Assembly: GCA_905201055.1 (NCBI GenBank)
Contig: CAJKMT010000014.1
Location: 1 to 28,115, forward strand
Direction of reading: 5' to 3'
DNA length: 28,115 bases
Source: an uncultured Sutterella sp.
Lineage (GTDB): Bacteria > Pseudomonadota > Gammaproteobacteria > Burkholderiales > Burkholderiaceae_F
Positions 14,182 to 23,200 of this stretch are shown piece after piece (the stretch's first letter is position 1; each line of letters begins with the position of its first letter). The notes below the pieces were generated by a model. It saw nothing but the letters and a program-made list of their open reading frames with translations. It was not told the DNA's origin and made no database searches. The position numbers and the translations under genes are program-made.

Positions 14182-17061
14182 ATGCTTGACTTTTTATACA
14201 CCCTCTTTATTGCCCCGCTTGAATTCTGGATGCACAAGGCGCTCCTTTGGGGCTTTGATATCACACAGCAGTGGGGTTGGGCCATCATTGCGATGAGTCT
14301 CATCGTCAACTGTGTGATTTTGCCTATCTACATGAAGGCTGAAGCCTGGCAGGAAGAAGAACGGGCCATCCGCAAGAGTTTTGAAGACAAGGAAGCCATG
14401 ATCAAGCGCTCCTATAAGGGTCAGGAGCGCTTCGCGATGATCACCACAATGCATCGACAGGCAGGCTACTCGCCGCTTCTGACGATGCGCTCAAGTATCG
14501 GCTTTTTCCTGCAGATTCCGTTTTTCTTTGCGGCCTATCACTTCTTAAGCCACTTTGAGCCGCTTCAGGGCGTCACCTTTTTAGGGCTGCCCGATCTCTC
14601 AAAGCCTGATAAGCTTTTTGTGATCGGCGGTTTTGCGATTAACTTCATGCCGATATTGATGACGGTCATCAATATCGCAAGCGCCCTCATTTACACCAAA
14701 AACCTTTCTAAGCGCGACAAATACCAGCTCTACGGCATGGCCGCGCTTTTCCTGGTGCTTTTGTATAACGCCGCTTCAGGCTTGGTTCTCTACTGGACGT
14801 TCAACAACATCTTCTCGCTTGGCAAAAACATCGTCTATGACCTTGTGCGTCATTTCAGCCGCAAGCTTCAGGGTTTGGGGCGGGCTTTTGTCACCACCGG
14901 CAAACGAGTTTTTGCCTTTACCGAGAAAAACGGTCCGCTTTCAGGCGACGCTTCGTTTAAAGACGGCTACCTCTTTTACCTCTGGATTGCCGCTGCCGCT
15001 CTTGCCATCTTCAGCAGCAATCAGATCACGTTCTTGGGGGACGCTGTCAAGATGACGTTAAGCGACGCATCTGACTACGCCTTCTTACTCTTTGCGGCGC
15101 TTGCCATCGTCGAGTCTGTCAGAGTTAAGCTCTGGAAGCACCCGATTGCGCTCGTTTTAGTGGTATTTTTGATCTATTACGAATTAAAGGTTTGGGGCAA
15201 GTGGAATTTCTTAGGCTCCAACCGCCACTATTTCTCGCTTACCGCAGGCATTGCTTTCCTGATGGTTTCGCTCATCCTCACGCACTTTAAAGTGGGGTTG
15301 GGTCGAATTTTGTACTCAGGCTCTGCCAAACCCGCCTCGCTTTTGACGCCGGCGGCGATCTGGCTTGTGATTCTCCTGGCTTTTTATCTGCCGATTCAAG
15401 CTTATACGACCGCACCGGAAGGCTTTTCAAGAATTGAAGAAGTGCTTGCCACGCTATTGCTGTGTGTAGCGGTGGCAGGCGTCTTCTTCTGGTGCCTGGT
15501 CAAACTTTTTGAACTCACGGGCTATGACAACTGCGCAGGGTACACCTTCGCCTTCATCTCGCTTTTGATGACGGTCTACGCGTTCCTCTTGCCCTTAAAT
15601 GTCGGCACGATTCAAGCTTTCATCATTGCCAATACCGATCCGCTTTTCCGCTCGGTCAATGTGCTCGTGGACTTCGCAGTCGTCGCTCTTTTCTCCGCCG
15701 TTTTCATCTGGCTTATCCGTACAGGGAAAGCCGCTTGGGTGAAGACTCTTTTGGTGCTTTGCATCGCCGGCAGCCTCATTAACTCCATTGTGATGCTTAA
15801 AGCCACGCAGGAAGCCTGGGCGCGTGACGCCGAAAACGAGCAGTCAATTGAGCTGCCCGACTACAATGACCGACTTTTCGGCTTCAGCAAGAACGGTCAC
15901 AATGTCGTTGTGGTCATGCTGGATGCTTTTGCAGGCCGCCACCTTGACCGCATCATGGCAGAAAACCCGATACTTCAAGAGCAGTACCGAGGTTTTACCT
16001 GGTACCGTGAGGCACTCTCTTCGGGTCCCTCCACGCTCTCGAGTCTGCCTTCCATTATCTGCGGCGAAAAGTGCACACCGTGGGAACTCAATAAGGAAAC
16101 GGATCTCACTTTGGCTGAAAAGATCAATCGCGGCTTTGCCGATACGCTTAACCGCTTCGGTAAGAGCTACGATGCCGTGCTCTACGAGCGCAACTGGACC
16201 GAGCGAAACCGCCTGGCCAAATACACCGACCATCAGCCGCTTTTGATCCGCAACATCGGCGACAGCTACGTGCGCCGCTACACGGCTCAAAATAACCTCA
16301 AGGTGGATCGCGGCAACAGCGACAGCTTCCTTATTGCCGTGAGTCTCTTTAATTCCGTACCCTGGAGTTTGAAGAACTTCATCTATAAGGACGGCCGCTG
16401 GATTGAACGCTTAATGGGTGAAAGCACCGCTGCGCTTGTCTATAACCTCTACCGTGATCTGGCGCTTTTTGAACTTTTACCTGAAGTGTCCAACACGAAG
16501 GCGCAAAAGAACACCTTCAAGTTCATCGACTCGGAATTAAGCCACTATCCGTGGTTTACGGAACCGGGCTCCTGCCGACTGCTTGACCACGAAACTCCGG
16601 GCACTCGCGCCGACGGCATTCCTGAAGGTCAGATGGCCGCTGAAGTCTGCTCGCTTGCGACACTGGGCCGCTGGTTTGACTGGATGCGCAAAGAGAATAT
16701 TTTTGACAACACCACCATTGTGGTTGTCTCCGATCACAGCTCAGGCTTCGTGCCGGAACTCAATGAGGTGCAGACTGCCATGGACAAGATCGGTCGCCCG
16801 AGTTCGCTCTTGCTGATTAAGCCCAAAAACGGCAATCCCCGTGCTGCGATTCAAATTTCTGACGACCATCTCGGTATTCTTGACACGATGCAGTTTATTT
16901 TCGCAGACGTTAACGGCACCGGTCCGGTTCGTGTCAACCGCGAAGTGCGGCACACCTTTGTTCCTGACGGCTTGACGGGCAACGAGTACCGATTGGAACA
17001 CTTCTACGAAGTTCGCGGTTCAATGTTTGATAAGAACGCCTGGAAAGAAATTCAACCTTAA
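14182..17061 (+). CDS. YidC/Oxa1-like domain fused to a membrane sulfatase/phosphotransferase domain
   Basis: A 959-residue three-part protein. Residues 1-225 resemble the YidC/Oxa1 insertase core (WGWAIIAMSLIV, SIGFFLQIPFFFAAYHFLS, ASGLVLYWTFNNI), but the groove arginine after IV in the first core helix is Asn43. Residues ~260-540 hold about nine further membrane helices. Residues ~572-935 form a sulfatase/alkaline-phosphatase-superfamily domain as in LtaS or MdoB phosphoglycerol transferases. It has metal-binding Asp581 in VVVVMLDAF, a likely nucleophile at Ser617 or Thr618 in GPSTLSSLPSI, Asp851-His852 in VVVSDHSSGF, and His896 near the end. The catalytic part should face the periplasm. 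AAGGGG lies 9 nt before the ATG. It is the last gene of the operon. Phosphoglycerol, phosphoethanolamine or phosphonate transfer, or hydrolysis, are all possible. Confidence 0.85.
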   Translation: MLDFLYTLFIAPLEFWMHKALLWGFDITQQWGWAIIAMSLIVNCVILPIYMKAEAWQEEERAIRKSFEDKEAMIKRSYKGQERFAMITTMHRQAGYSPLLTMRSSIGFFLQIPFFFAAYHFLSHFEPLQGVTFLGLPDLSKPDKLFVIGGFAINFMPILMTVINIASALIYTKNLSKRDKYQLYGMAALFLVLLYNAASGLVLYWTFNNIFSLGKNIVYDLVRHFSRKLQGLGRAFVTTGKRVFAFTEKNGPLSGDASFKDGYLFYLWIAAAALAIFSSNQITFLGDAVKMTLSDASDYAFLLFAALAIVESVRVKLWKHPIALVLVVFLIYYELKVWGKWNFLGSNRHYFSLTAGIAFLMVSLILTHFKVGLGRILYSGSAKPASLLTPAAIWLVILLAFYLPIQAYTTAPEGFSRIEEVLATLLLCVAVAGVFFWCLVKLFELTGYDNCAGYTFAFISLLMTVYAFLLPLNVGTIQAFIIANTDPLFRSVNVLVDFAVVALFSAVFIWLIRTGKAAWVKTLLVLCIAGSLINSIVMLKATQEAWARDAENEQSIELPDYNDRLFGFSKNGHNVVVVMLDAFAGRHLDRIMAENPILQEQYRGFTWYREALSSGPSTLSSLPSIICGEKCTPWELNKETDLTLAEKINRGFADTLNRFGKSYDAVLYERNWTERNRLAKYTDHQPLLIRNIGDSYVRRYTAQNNLKVDRGNSDSFLIAVSLFNSVPWSLKNFIYKDGRWIERLMGESTAALVYNLYRDLALFELLPEVSNTKAQKNTFKFIDSELSHYPWFTEPGSCRLLDHETPGTRADGIPEGQMAAEVCSLATLGRWFDWMRKENIFDNTTIVVVSDHSSGFVPELNEVQTAMDKIGRPSSLLLIKPKNGNPRAAIQISDDHLGILDTMQFIFADVNGTGPVRVNREVRHTFVPDGLTGNEYRLEHFYEVRGSMFDKNAWKEIQP

Positions 17062-17070
17062 AGCTGTTCT

Positions 17071-17117
17071 ACCCAAGGCTAGTAGGTTCAACCGACTGAC
17101 CTTGGGTGTTTTTTTTT
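17071..17117 (+). terminator. Intrinsic terminator of the 8821-17061 operon
   Basis: An 8-bp outer stem ACCCAAGG (17071-17078) and CCTTGGGT (17100-17107), with an inner hairpin around GGTTCAACC, is followed by a run of nine T (17109-17117). It begins 9 nt after the stop of the fusion gene, a strong rho-independent terminator. Confidence 0.92.
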
Positions 17118-17127
17118 GCATCGAAAA

Positions 17128-17156
17128 TCTAATAATCGATGTATTAGATTATTAGA
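17128..17156 (-). terminator. Likely terminator of the minus-strand ATPase gene
   Basis: Perfect 10-bp inverted repeat TCTAATAATC (17128-17137) and GATTATTAGA (17147-17156), immediately after the stop of the minus-strand ATPase gene. On that strand the stem is followed by TTTT. It stands back to back with the plus-strand operon terminator. The stem is AT-only apart from two pairs, so a DNA-binding site is an alternative. Confidence 0.55.
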
Positions 17157-17157
17157 A

Positions 17158-18546
17158 TCACTCAAACATTTCAGAAAAGGAAATCAGCCTTACATCTGTT
17201 CTTTTTTTAGCCTGATCTAAACAATATTTCGAAAAACCTCTCTTTGAGAATGCAAAAAAGATCACTTCTGAAAAACGGAAAAGGTTTCGCTTTTGCATTA
17301 AGTTTTCCAAAACAGCCCAATCCGTGAGTTCGTTTCGCCACTTACATTCCGCTAAAAGTGCCTTGTCTTTATTTTCTTCTCCAACAATGTCAATCTCCAC
17401 TGATGCTTTTGTCCTGCTGTCGGTTCCCCACCAACGGTTCAAATGACTGAAAGCCACTGGACTTTCCCCTTGAAGCAAATTTCGCCACAGGTATTGTTTG
17501 CAGATTTCTTCAAAAACCGCTCCCATGTAATCATTCAAATGCGGAGAGATCCTTTCATAGGCAATGTTCGCCGCCCCTCTGACGATCAGGGATTGATTGG
17601 GGGCAACAAATCTGAACCAAAACCGAAACATCGGATCGTCTATAACGTAGAGCGTCTTTCGGGCATTTTCCTTTTGACCGAAAGGAACCTCTTTTTTGAC
17701 GATACCAAGGCGGATCAGATTATTGAGATAGGAAGAGCACGTGGCAGTATTTTCCCCCACTTTAGAGGCTATCTCAGACAATTTTGATGCACCTGAGGCA
17801 AGCGCTGACAAAATGGCGTTGTAAGTTGCAGGCTCCCGTACTTCCTGCTTCAAAAGGTTTTCCGGTTCTTCAAAAAAGGCGGAATTCGGATTCAAAAATG
17901 TTCGCAGAATATTTTCTTTAACGCTTAATGAGGAGTCTATTTGCTTTAAATATTGAGGCGTTCCGCCGACCATCCCGTAAAGCAGAGCCCTGTCTTCACG
18001 GTTAAATGCAGTCAAGAATTTTGATGCCTCCTCAAATTCAAACGGATCGATTCTCATCTGCGCTGTTCGTCGTCCGTACAAAGGCGCTTTATACGCCAAC
18101 ACTTCGTCCTCCATATAGGACATTGACGATCCGCACAGAATTAGCATTAATTTTGAAGTCGACTGATAGCGATCAATCAATAATTGCAATGTTGAGGCAA
18201 AACTTCTCTCGCTTTTGGCTACATACGGATATTCATCAATAGCCAAAATCAATCGCTCTTTTTGCGATTTTTGGAAAACATACTCCAGAGCAGACTGAAA
18301 GTTCGAAAAAGAGACTGTAAGGGAAAGTGACTCGGCTTGAAAAATACTTTGCGTAAAATTTTCCAAATTTTGCTTAGCGTTACTTTCCACACCCATGAAG
18401 TAGATGGCGTTTCTGCCTTCTATAAAACTGTTGATTAATGCAGTCTTCCCAACCCGTCTGCGACCGTACATCACTACTAATTCAAAATTGTCTGAATGAT
18501 ATAAACGATCAAGCTCTGCCAATTCTTTGCTTCTACCAATAAACAT
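17158..18546 (-). CDS. AAA+ ATPase with winged helix and PD-(D/E)XK-like C-terminus (ATPase_2/DUF234 type)
   Basis: A 462-residue protein. Residues 1-220 form an ATPase domain with Walker A GRRRVGKT (28-35), Walker B LILAIDEYPY (Asp104, Glu105) and a sensor segment ILCGSS. Residues ~240-290 look like a winged helix (LSEIASKVGENTATCSSYLNNL). Residues ~340-462 carry nuclease-like signatures Glu384-x-Asp386 and Glu400-x-Lys402 (ECKW), as in DUF234. Such proteins are common accessory genes of bacteria and archaea with no settled role. AGAGG lies 5 nt before the ATG. A 38-bp perfect palindrome lies upstream, next to a TATACT -10. The gene is AT-richer than the operon to its left, suggesting acquisition. 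Confidence 0.85.
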   Translation of the reverse strand: MFIGRSKELAELDRLYHSDNFELVVMYGRRRVGKTALINSFIEGRNAIYFMGVESNAKQNLENFTQSIFQAESLSLTVSFSNFQSALEYVFQKSQKERLILAIDEYPYVAKSERSFASTLQLLIDRYQSTSKLMLILCGSSMSYMEDEVLAYKAPLYGRRTAQMRIDPFEFEEASKFLTAFNREDRALLYGMVGGTPQYLKQIDSSLSVKENILRTFLNPNSAFFEEPENLLKQEVREPATYNAILSALASGASKLSEIASKVGENTATCSSYLNNLIRLGIVKKEVPFGQKENARKTLYVIDDPMFRFWFRFVAPNQSLIVRGAANIAYERISPHLNDYMGAVFEEICKQYLWRNLLQGESPVAFSHLNRWWGTDSRTKASVEIDIVGEENKDKALLAECKWRNELTDWAVLENLMQKRNLFRFSEVIFFAFSKRGFSKYCLDQAKKRTDVRLISFSEMFE

Positions 18547-18589
18547 CTTTTCCTCTTTTTGAGAATAAGCTGGAACTGATATTTAGTAT

Positions 18590-18627
18590 ATCGTAATTTA
18601 GTAAATCATGATTTACTAAATTACGAT
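18590..18627. promoter_or_regulatory. 38-bp perfect palindrome upstream of the ATPase gene at 17158-18546
   Basis: The sequence from 18590 to 18627 equals its own reverse complement over all 38 bases, with centre AAATCATGATTT and outer part CGTAATTTAGT. It continues with scattered matches outward. On the minus strand it sits directly upstream of TATACT (18585-18590), a good -10 hexamer lacking a -35, and 44 nt before the start codon. This is where an operator or activator site would be. The upstream gene's winged helix may bind it (inference). Confidence 0.7.
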
Positions 18628-18676
18628 TTAGTTAAATTAAAATCTTCTCTTATGAGATCAAATGGAAAATTAGGAA

Positions 18677-19891
18677 TCATATTCTCCAAATCGAGTGCGC
18701 AATTGCATTGTCTGTTAAAAAACGCGGTGTTTCGGTGGTACAAATAACGGCACCCATTCCCACTGAGATTCCCATAGAACTCAATTCAGAAAAATGTTTA
18801 GCCATGTCTATTTTTGGGTGGGAAGACATCTTAATTTCAACAGGATAATACAATCCGTTTCGATGAATAATTAGATCAATTTCTGTTTGTTTTTTAGCGT
18901 CTCTAAAATAGTACAGATCTGGCTCTTGTCCGTTGTGACGCCAACTCTTAAGTATTTCTGTAATAACAAAAGTCTCGAAAAAGGCACCGGCGTTGGTGTC
19001 TCTTTGCATTTCTTCCGGTGTTGAAAATTTACATAGGTATGCAGCAAGACCAGTATCAGTAAAGTAGATTTTAGGTGACTTAGTTAAGGTTTTGGAAGTG
19101 TTGCTGAAAAACGGTGGCAACAAGTAAATCAGACCACATGTCTCCGCAACTGAAAGCCAACGACGAATGGTTAACTCAGTGACGCCGGTCATTTCTGCTA
19201 ACTTGTTTAGGCGTAACTCTTGACCGGTTCTGAGGGCAAGAGCCAATATGAACTTTCTAAATTCGCGAAGTTTATCAACATTGCCAAGCGTTTTAATATC
19301 TCTTTCTAAAAAAGTCGATATAAAGGCCTCAAAGTATTGTTCTCGCTCCTTTGTACTCTTATTGATTAAAGCTGGCCAAGCTCCCTGCCAAATAATTTTC
19401 CACAACTTTTCGGTCGAACATTCATTAAGATGCCCAGGCAGCGTCGTGCTGGGGAAATATGGTTGCTGCAATGCGCCTTTCCCTTGTCTTTCATAAATAC
19501 TCATAGGCATTAAATGGATCTCAAAAATGCGTCCTGCCAATGAGTCTCCGACCCCTTGCATAAGTGAAAAACGCTGAGAGCCGGATAACCAAATTAGTCC
19601 GTTTTCACCTCTTTGGTCCACTTCATACTTAACTTGGCGAAATAATTTGGGCACACGCTGAATTTCATCGATAAATAAGGGTAAATGATGCTGGAGGAAA
19701 AAAGCACCAGGCGATTGTTCTGCCAAATCCAAATCATCAAAGTTATCTAAGGAGACATAATTTCTATCAGCTTCAGACAGATGTTGCAGCAAAGTACTTT
19801 TACCTACTTGTCTCATCCCTGTAACTAATAGAACTTTGGAATTTTTGCAAAGTTGTGGAATTTCTTTTTCGACAGTTCTTGGTAGATACAT
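18677..19891 (-). CDS. AAA+ ATPase with DUF4143 nuclease-like C-terminus
   Basis: An ATPase of the AAA_14/DUF4143 type. The start chosen is ATG at 19891, giving MYLPRTVEKEIPQL, the usual opening of the family (404 residues); a TTG four codons earlier (19903) is possible, and neither has a clear ribosome binding site. Counted from that TTG, Walker A is GMRQVGKS (29-36), Walker B is LPLFIDEIQ (Asp79, Glu80), LSGSQRF is the sensor, and a helix-turn-helix lies at ~231-255 (LNKLAEMTGVTELTIRRWL). The C-terminus has TEIDLIIHRNG and VEIKMS, giving a PD-(D/E)XK set Glu341, Asp343, Glu356, Lys358. It looks intact. The role of this widespread accessory family is unsettled. It lies upstream of the DUF234-type ATPase on the same strand. 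Confidence 0.85.
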   Translation of the reverse strand: MYLPRTVEKEIPQLCKNSKVLLVTGMRQVGKSTLLQHLSEADRNYVSLDNFDDLDLAEQSPGAFFLQHHLPLFIDEIQRVPKLFRQVKYEVDQRGENGLIWLSGSQRFSLMQGVGDSLAGRIFEIHLMPMSIYERQGKGALQQPYFPSTTLPGHLNECSTEKLWKIIWQGAWPALINKSTKEREQYFEAFISTFLERDIKTLGNVDKLREFRKFILALALRTGQELRLNKLAEMTGVTELTIRRWLSVAETCGLIYLLPPFFSNTSKTLTKSPKIYFTDTGLAAYLCKFSTPEEMQRDTNAGAFFETFVITEILKSWRHNGQEPDLYYFRDAKKQTEIDLIIHRNGLYYPVEIKMSSHPKIDMAKHFSELSSMGISVGMGAVICTTETPRFLTDNAIAHSIWRI

Positions 19892-19949
19892 ATTTTTTGA
19901 CAACTGAAAAATTAGTTGAGTTTTATGGTATCAGAGGATCTGGATAAAA

Positions 19950-19997
19950 TCTATAGTTAACTATAGAAAAATTCCATCATGGACTATAGAATTTTTC
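19950..19997. promoter_or_regulatory. Palindromic operator-like sites upstream of the DUF4143 ATPase gene
   Basis: TCTATAGTTAACTATAGA (19950-19967) is a perfect 18-bp palindrome. It overlaps a second inverted repeat, GAAAAATTC (19966-19974) and GAATTTTTC (19989-19997). CTATAG occurs three times (19951, 19961, 19984). The block lies 59-106 nt upstream of the ATG. This dense symmetry suggests binding of a dimeric regulator. No regulator gene stands beside it, so self-regulation is one option. Confidence 0.6.
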
Positions 19998-20067
19998 CAT
20001 TCTTGCAGAATGAACTCTGAAGAGACTTAAAGTTCCCATACTTTCACAATGTCTTTGGGCGAGACTA

Positions 20068-20135
20068 TATAGAAATCTCCGTCGTAGTAGGCTATTTTTA
20101 TATATTTTTAGCCTACTGTAACGGAGATTTCTATA
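20068..20135. repeat. Isolated long inverted repeat, 27-bp arms
   Basis: Arm 20068-20094 and arm 20109-20135 are inverted copies matching at 24 of 27 positions. Fifteen outer bases (TATAGAAATCTCCGT) match perfectly, then three mismatches, then AGTAGGCTA. The 14-base loop is pure A/T. It lies in the 343-base gap between the RND gene end and the ATPase start, which otherwise holds only the operator-like palindromes and no gene. There is no T tract after the stem, so an ordinary terminator is unlikely. A MITE-like remnant, a protein-binding repeat or a structured RNA are candidates. Confidence 0.7.
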
Positions 20136-20234
20136 CTTTTGCCTAAATTTTGTGCAATCTAAACTTTAAACAACTTGGTTAAAAAAGTCCGCATTTTGCT
20201 CTCAGCAACTGCAAACCTCAGGATTGCTCCGCGA

Positions 20235-23200
20235 TTATTCTTTGCCCTCAGTCTTAATCTCCTGCGGTTTTTCTTCCGCTTTTTCCGGATGACTTAAGAA
20301 TGGAGACGCAGCCTCATCATCGTCTTCTTCACGGCGCACAGGGTTTTTCGAGACAAACCACGTGAAGTACACCGGCACAAAGACAATGGCAATGAAGGTC
20401 GCAGCAAGCATGCCGCCCAAGACACCCGTACCCATGGACTGACGGGCCGCGGCACCGGGTCCCGTGGCAAGCGCCAGAGGCACCACGCCCAACACAAACG
20501 CAAGAGACGTCATCAGAATCGGTCTTAAGCGCAAGGACGCTGCTTCCAGGGCCGCATCAAAGACGCTCTTACCCTGCTCGAGCTTTTGCGCAGCAAATTC
20601 CACAATCAAAATGGCGTTTTTCGCCGATAGCCCCACGAGCACCAACAAACCGATCTGGAAGTAAATGTCGTTGGAGAGCCCCCGACAATAGGTTGCCAAA
20701 AGTGCCCCCAGTGCCGCAAACGGCACGGCAAGCACCACCGCAATCGGCAGCGACCACCGTTCATACTGTGCGGCCAGAATCAAGAACACCACAATGATGC
20801 CGAAGATAAAGGCCGTGCTGGCAGAAGCCCCCAAGCGCTTTTCCTGATAGGCCTGAGCCACCCAACCGATCGCATAACCTTCGGGCAGAACTTCATTGGC
20901 GATACGCTCAACTTCGGCAATCGCTTCACCCGAACTCACCCCGGGCACTGCCTCACCCATAAAGCGCGCTGCCAGATACCCATTCATACGCGACATCGTT
21001 TCTGCGCCTGACGTTCTCTCCCACGTCACCAATGTCGACATCGGAATCATTTCTCCTGCATCATTTCTCACCCATGAGCGCCCCAAATCTTCGGGCTTCA
21101 TGCGGTAAGGCGCATCGGCCTGCATGATGACGCGGTTGATTTTGCCGTTGCGGGTAAAGTCATTGATGTAGGTGCTGCCCATGAAGGCTGCCATGGTGTC
21201 GTAAATATCGGAAACGGAGACTCCGAGCGACATGGCTTTTGCCTCGTCGACCTTGACAGCAAGCATCGGCGACTGAGCCATACCGGTGTGACGAAGACCG
21301 GTGAGCAAGGGCGAGCGCTGCAATTCAACGATAAAGTTATCAGCGACTTCCTGCAAAAGCTGCGGATCATCACTTTCTCGGGACTGCAGGAAACCTGCAA
21401 AACCGCCCGAAGAGCCCAAGCCTCTGATCGGCGCTGGCGTTGAAGCCGTCGCACGGCCTTCGGTAATTTCTTCAGCCATTTGCGTGAGAATCTTCACGAT
21501 ATCGTTGGCGGTATTCTCACGATCATCCCAAAGCTTTAACTTCAATACGAAAGTGGCTGCGTTTTGACGCGTATCGTTAGCCACCGTATCAAAACCGGTC
21601 AATGTCAGCACAGATTCCACGCCTTCGATCTGCGACATTTTCTTTTGAAGTTCATCGGAAACCCGCTCGGTTCTGCTTTGCGAAGCGCCTTCAGGCAGTG
21701 ACAGACTCAGGCGCACCACGCCCTGGTCTTCCCTGGGCACAAAAGAAGTGGGGGTAATCTGCACCATCTGCCAGCAGGCAGCGATCACGGCGACAAGCAC
21801 CACGCCGCTAGCCACCCGGTGGTGAAGAGCCAGTCCCACCCAGCGCTGGAATAGCTTGGTAAAACGTCCCAGCCCCAAATTAAAGCGTTGGAAGAATTTC
21901 GCCGGATCCTTCGTGCGGGGCTTGAGCAAAATTGCGCAAAGCGCAGGTGTCAGAGTCAAAGCGACGAATCCGGAAATGGCCACCGAAATCGTAATCGTGA
22001 CGGCAAACTGGCGGTAAAGTTCGCCTGCCATGCCGCCCAAGAAGGCTACCGGCACAAACACAGCCGAAAGCACAAGGACAATGGCGACCAAAGCGCCTGC
22101 CACTTCTTTCATGGCGCGTTTGGCAGCTGTGCGGGCCGACACGCCTTCTGCCACCATAATGCGCTCGACGTTTTCCAGCACCACAATGGCATCGTCAACC
22201 ACGATACCGATTGCAAGCGTCATGGCAAAAAGCGTGAGCGTATTTAAGGAAAAGTCAAAAAGCCACAGCCCCACCATGGTGCCGATCAAGGACACCGGCA
22301 CCGCAATCATCGGAATGAGTGTGGCACGCCAGCTCTGTAAAAAGAGATACACCACCAAAAGCACAAGGATGCCGGCTTCAAAAAGGGTCTTGCCGACTTC
22401 ATTTAAAGAGGCCGAGACGAAAATCGTCGTATCGTCCGTGATCGTATGAGTGATGCGGCCCTTCGGATAGTGTTGGGCAAGTTCTGCTACGCGCGCTTTG
22501 ACAAGCTCTGCCGTACTCATGGCGTTGGCACCGGTTTGCAGGTACACGGCCACGGTAATGGCAGGAGAGCTGTTTAAAAGGTTATACGAATCGTAGCTGC
22601 GCTTACCCACTTCAACGCGGGCGATGTCCTTCATGCGGATGATGCCGTCGGGGCCGTCTGAGCGAATCGTGATGTTGCCGAATTCTTCTGCGGTCAGAAG
22701 CTGTCCTTCGGTGGTTACCGTGTAGAAAAGCTGCTGATCGGGCGTAGTGGGAGCGGCGCCCACGCGGCCTGCGGCATACTGCTGGTTCTGAATATCGACC
22801 GCATTTTCAACGTCTTTGACGGTCACCCCCAAAAGCGCCATCTTGTCGGGATTGAGCCAAATGCGCATGGCGCCCTGGACGTTGCCGAAAATGCTCACGT
22901 CACCCACACCGGGAATGCGCTTTAAGTCATCGACGATATTAAGCGTGGCGTAGTCAGCCATCTGCGTGGGATTCATGGAGCGGTCAGGCGACGTGAGCGC
23001 CATCATCAAAAGCGTTTCTTCCGAGCGCTTTCTCACCGTCACCCCGTTTTGGCGCACCTGCTCGGGCAACCGCCGCTCCGCGGTTCTCACGCGGTTATTG
23101 ATTTCAAGCATCGCGTCGTTCGGATCAATGCCCACTTCAAATGTGCACGAAATACGCACGTCACCGTTTGAGCGAAGCGAGGTGGTGTAATACTGAAGAC

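Noticed and set aside
15844..16290. 148-codon minus-strand frame and 140-codon plus-strand frame inside the fusion gene
   Set aside because: Both are overlaps of the sulfatase-domain coding sequence in other frames with no recognisable protein features.
20136..20234. Intrinsic terminator for the RND gene
   Set aside because: TTGCT/AGCAA pairing and a T run exist on the minus strand, but the stem is short and the T run is 8 nt away.
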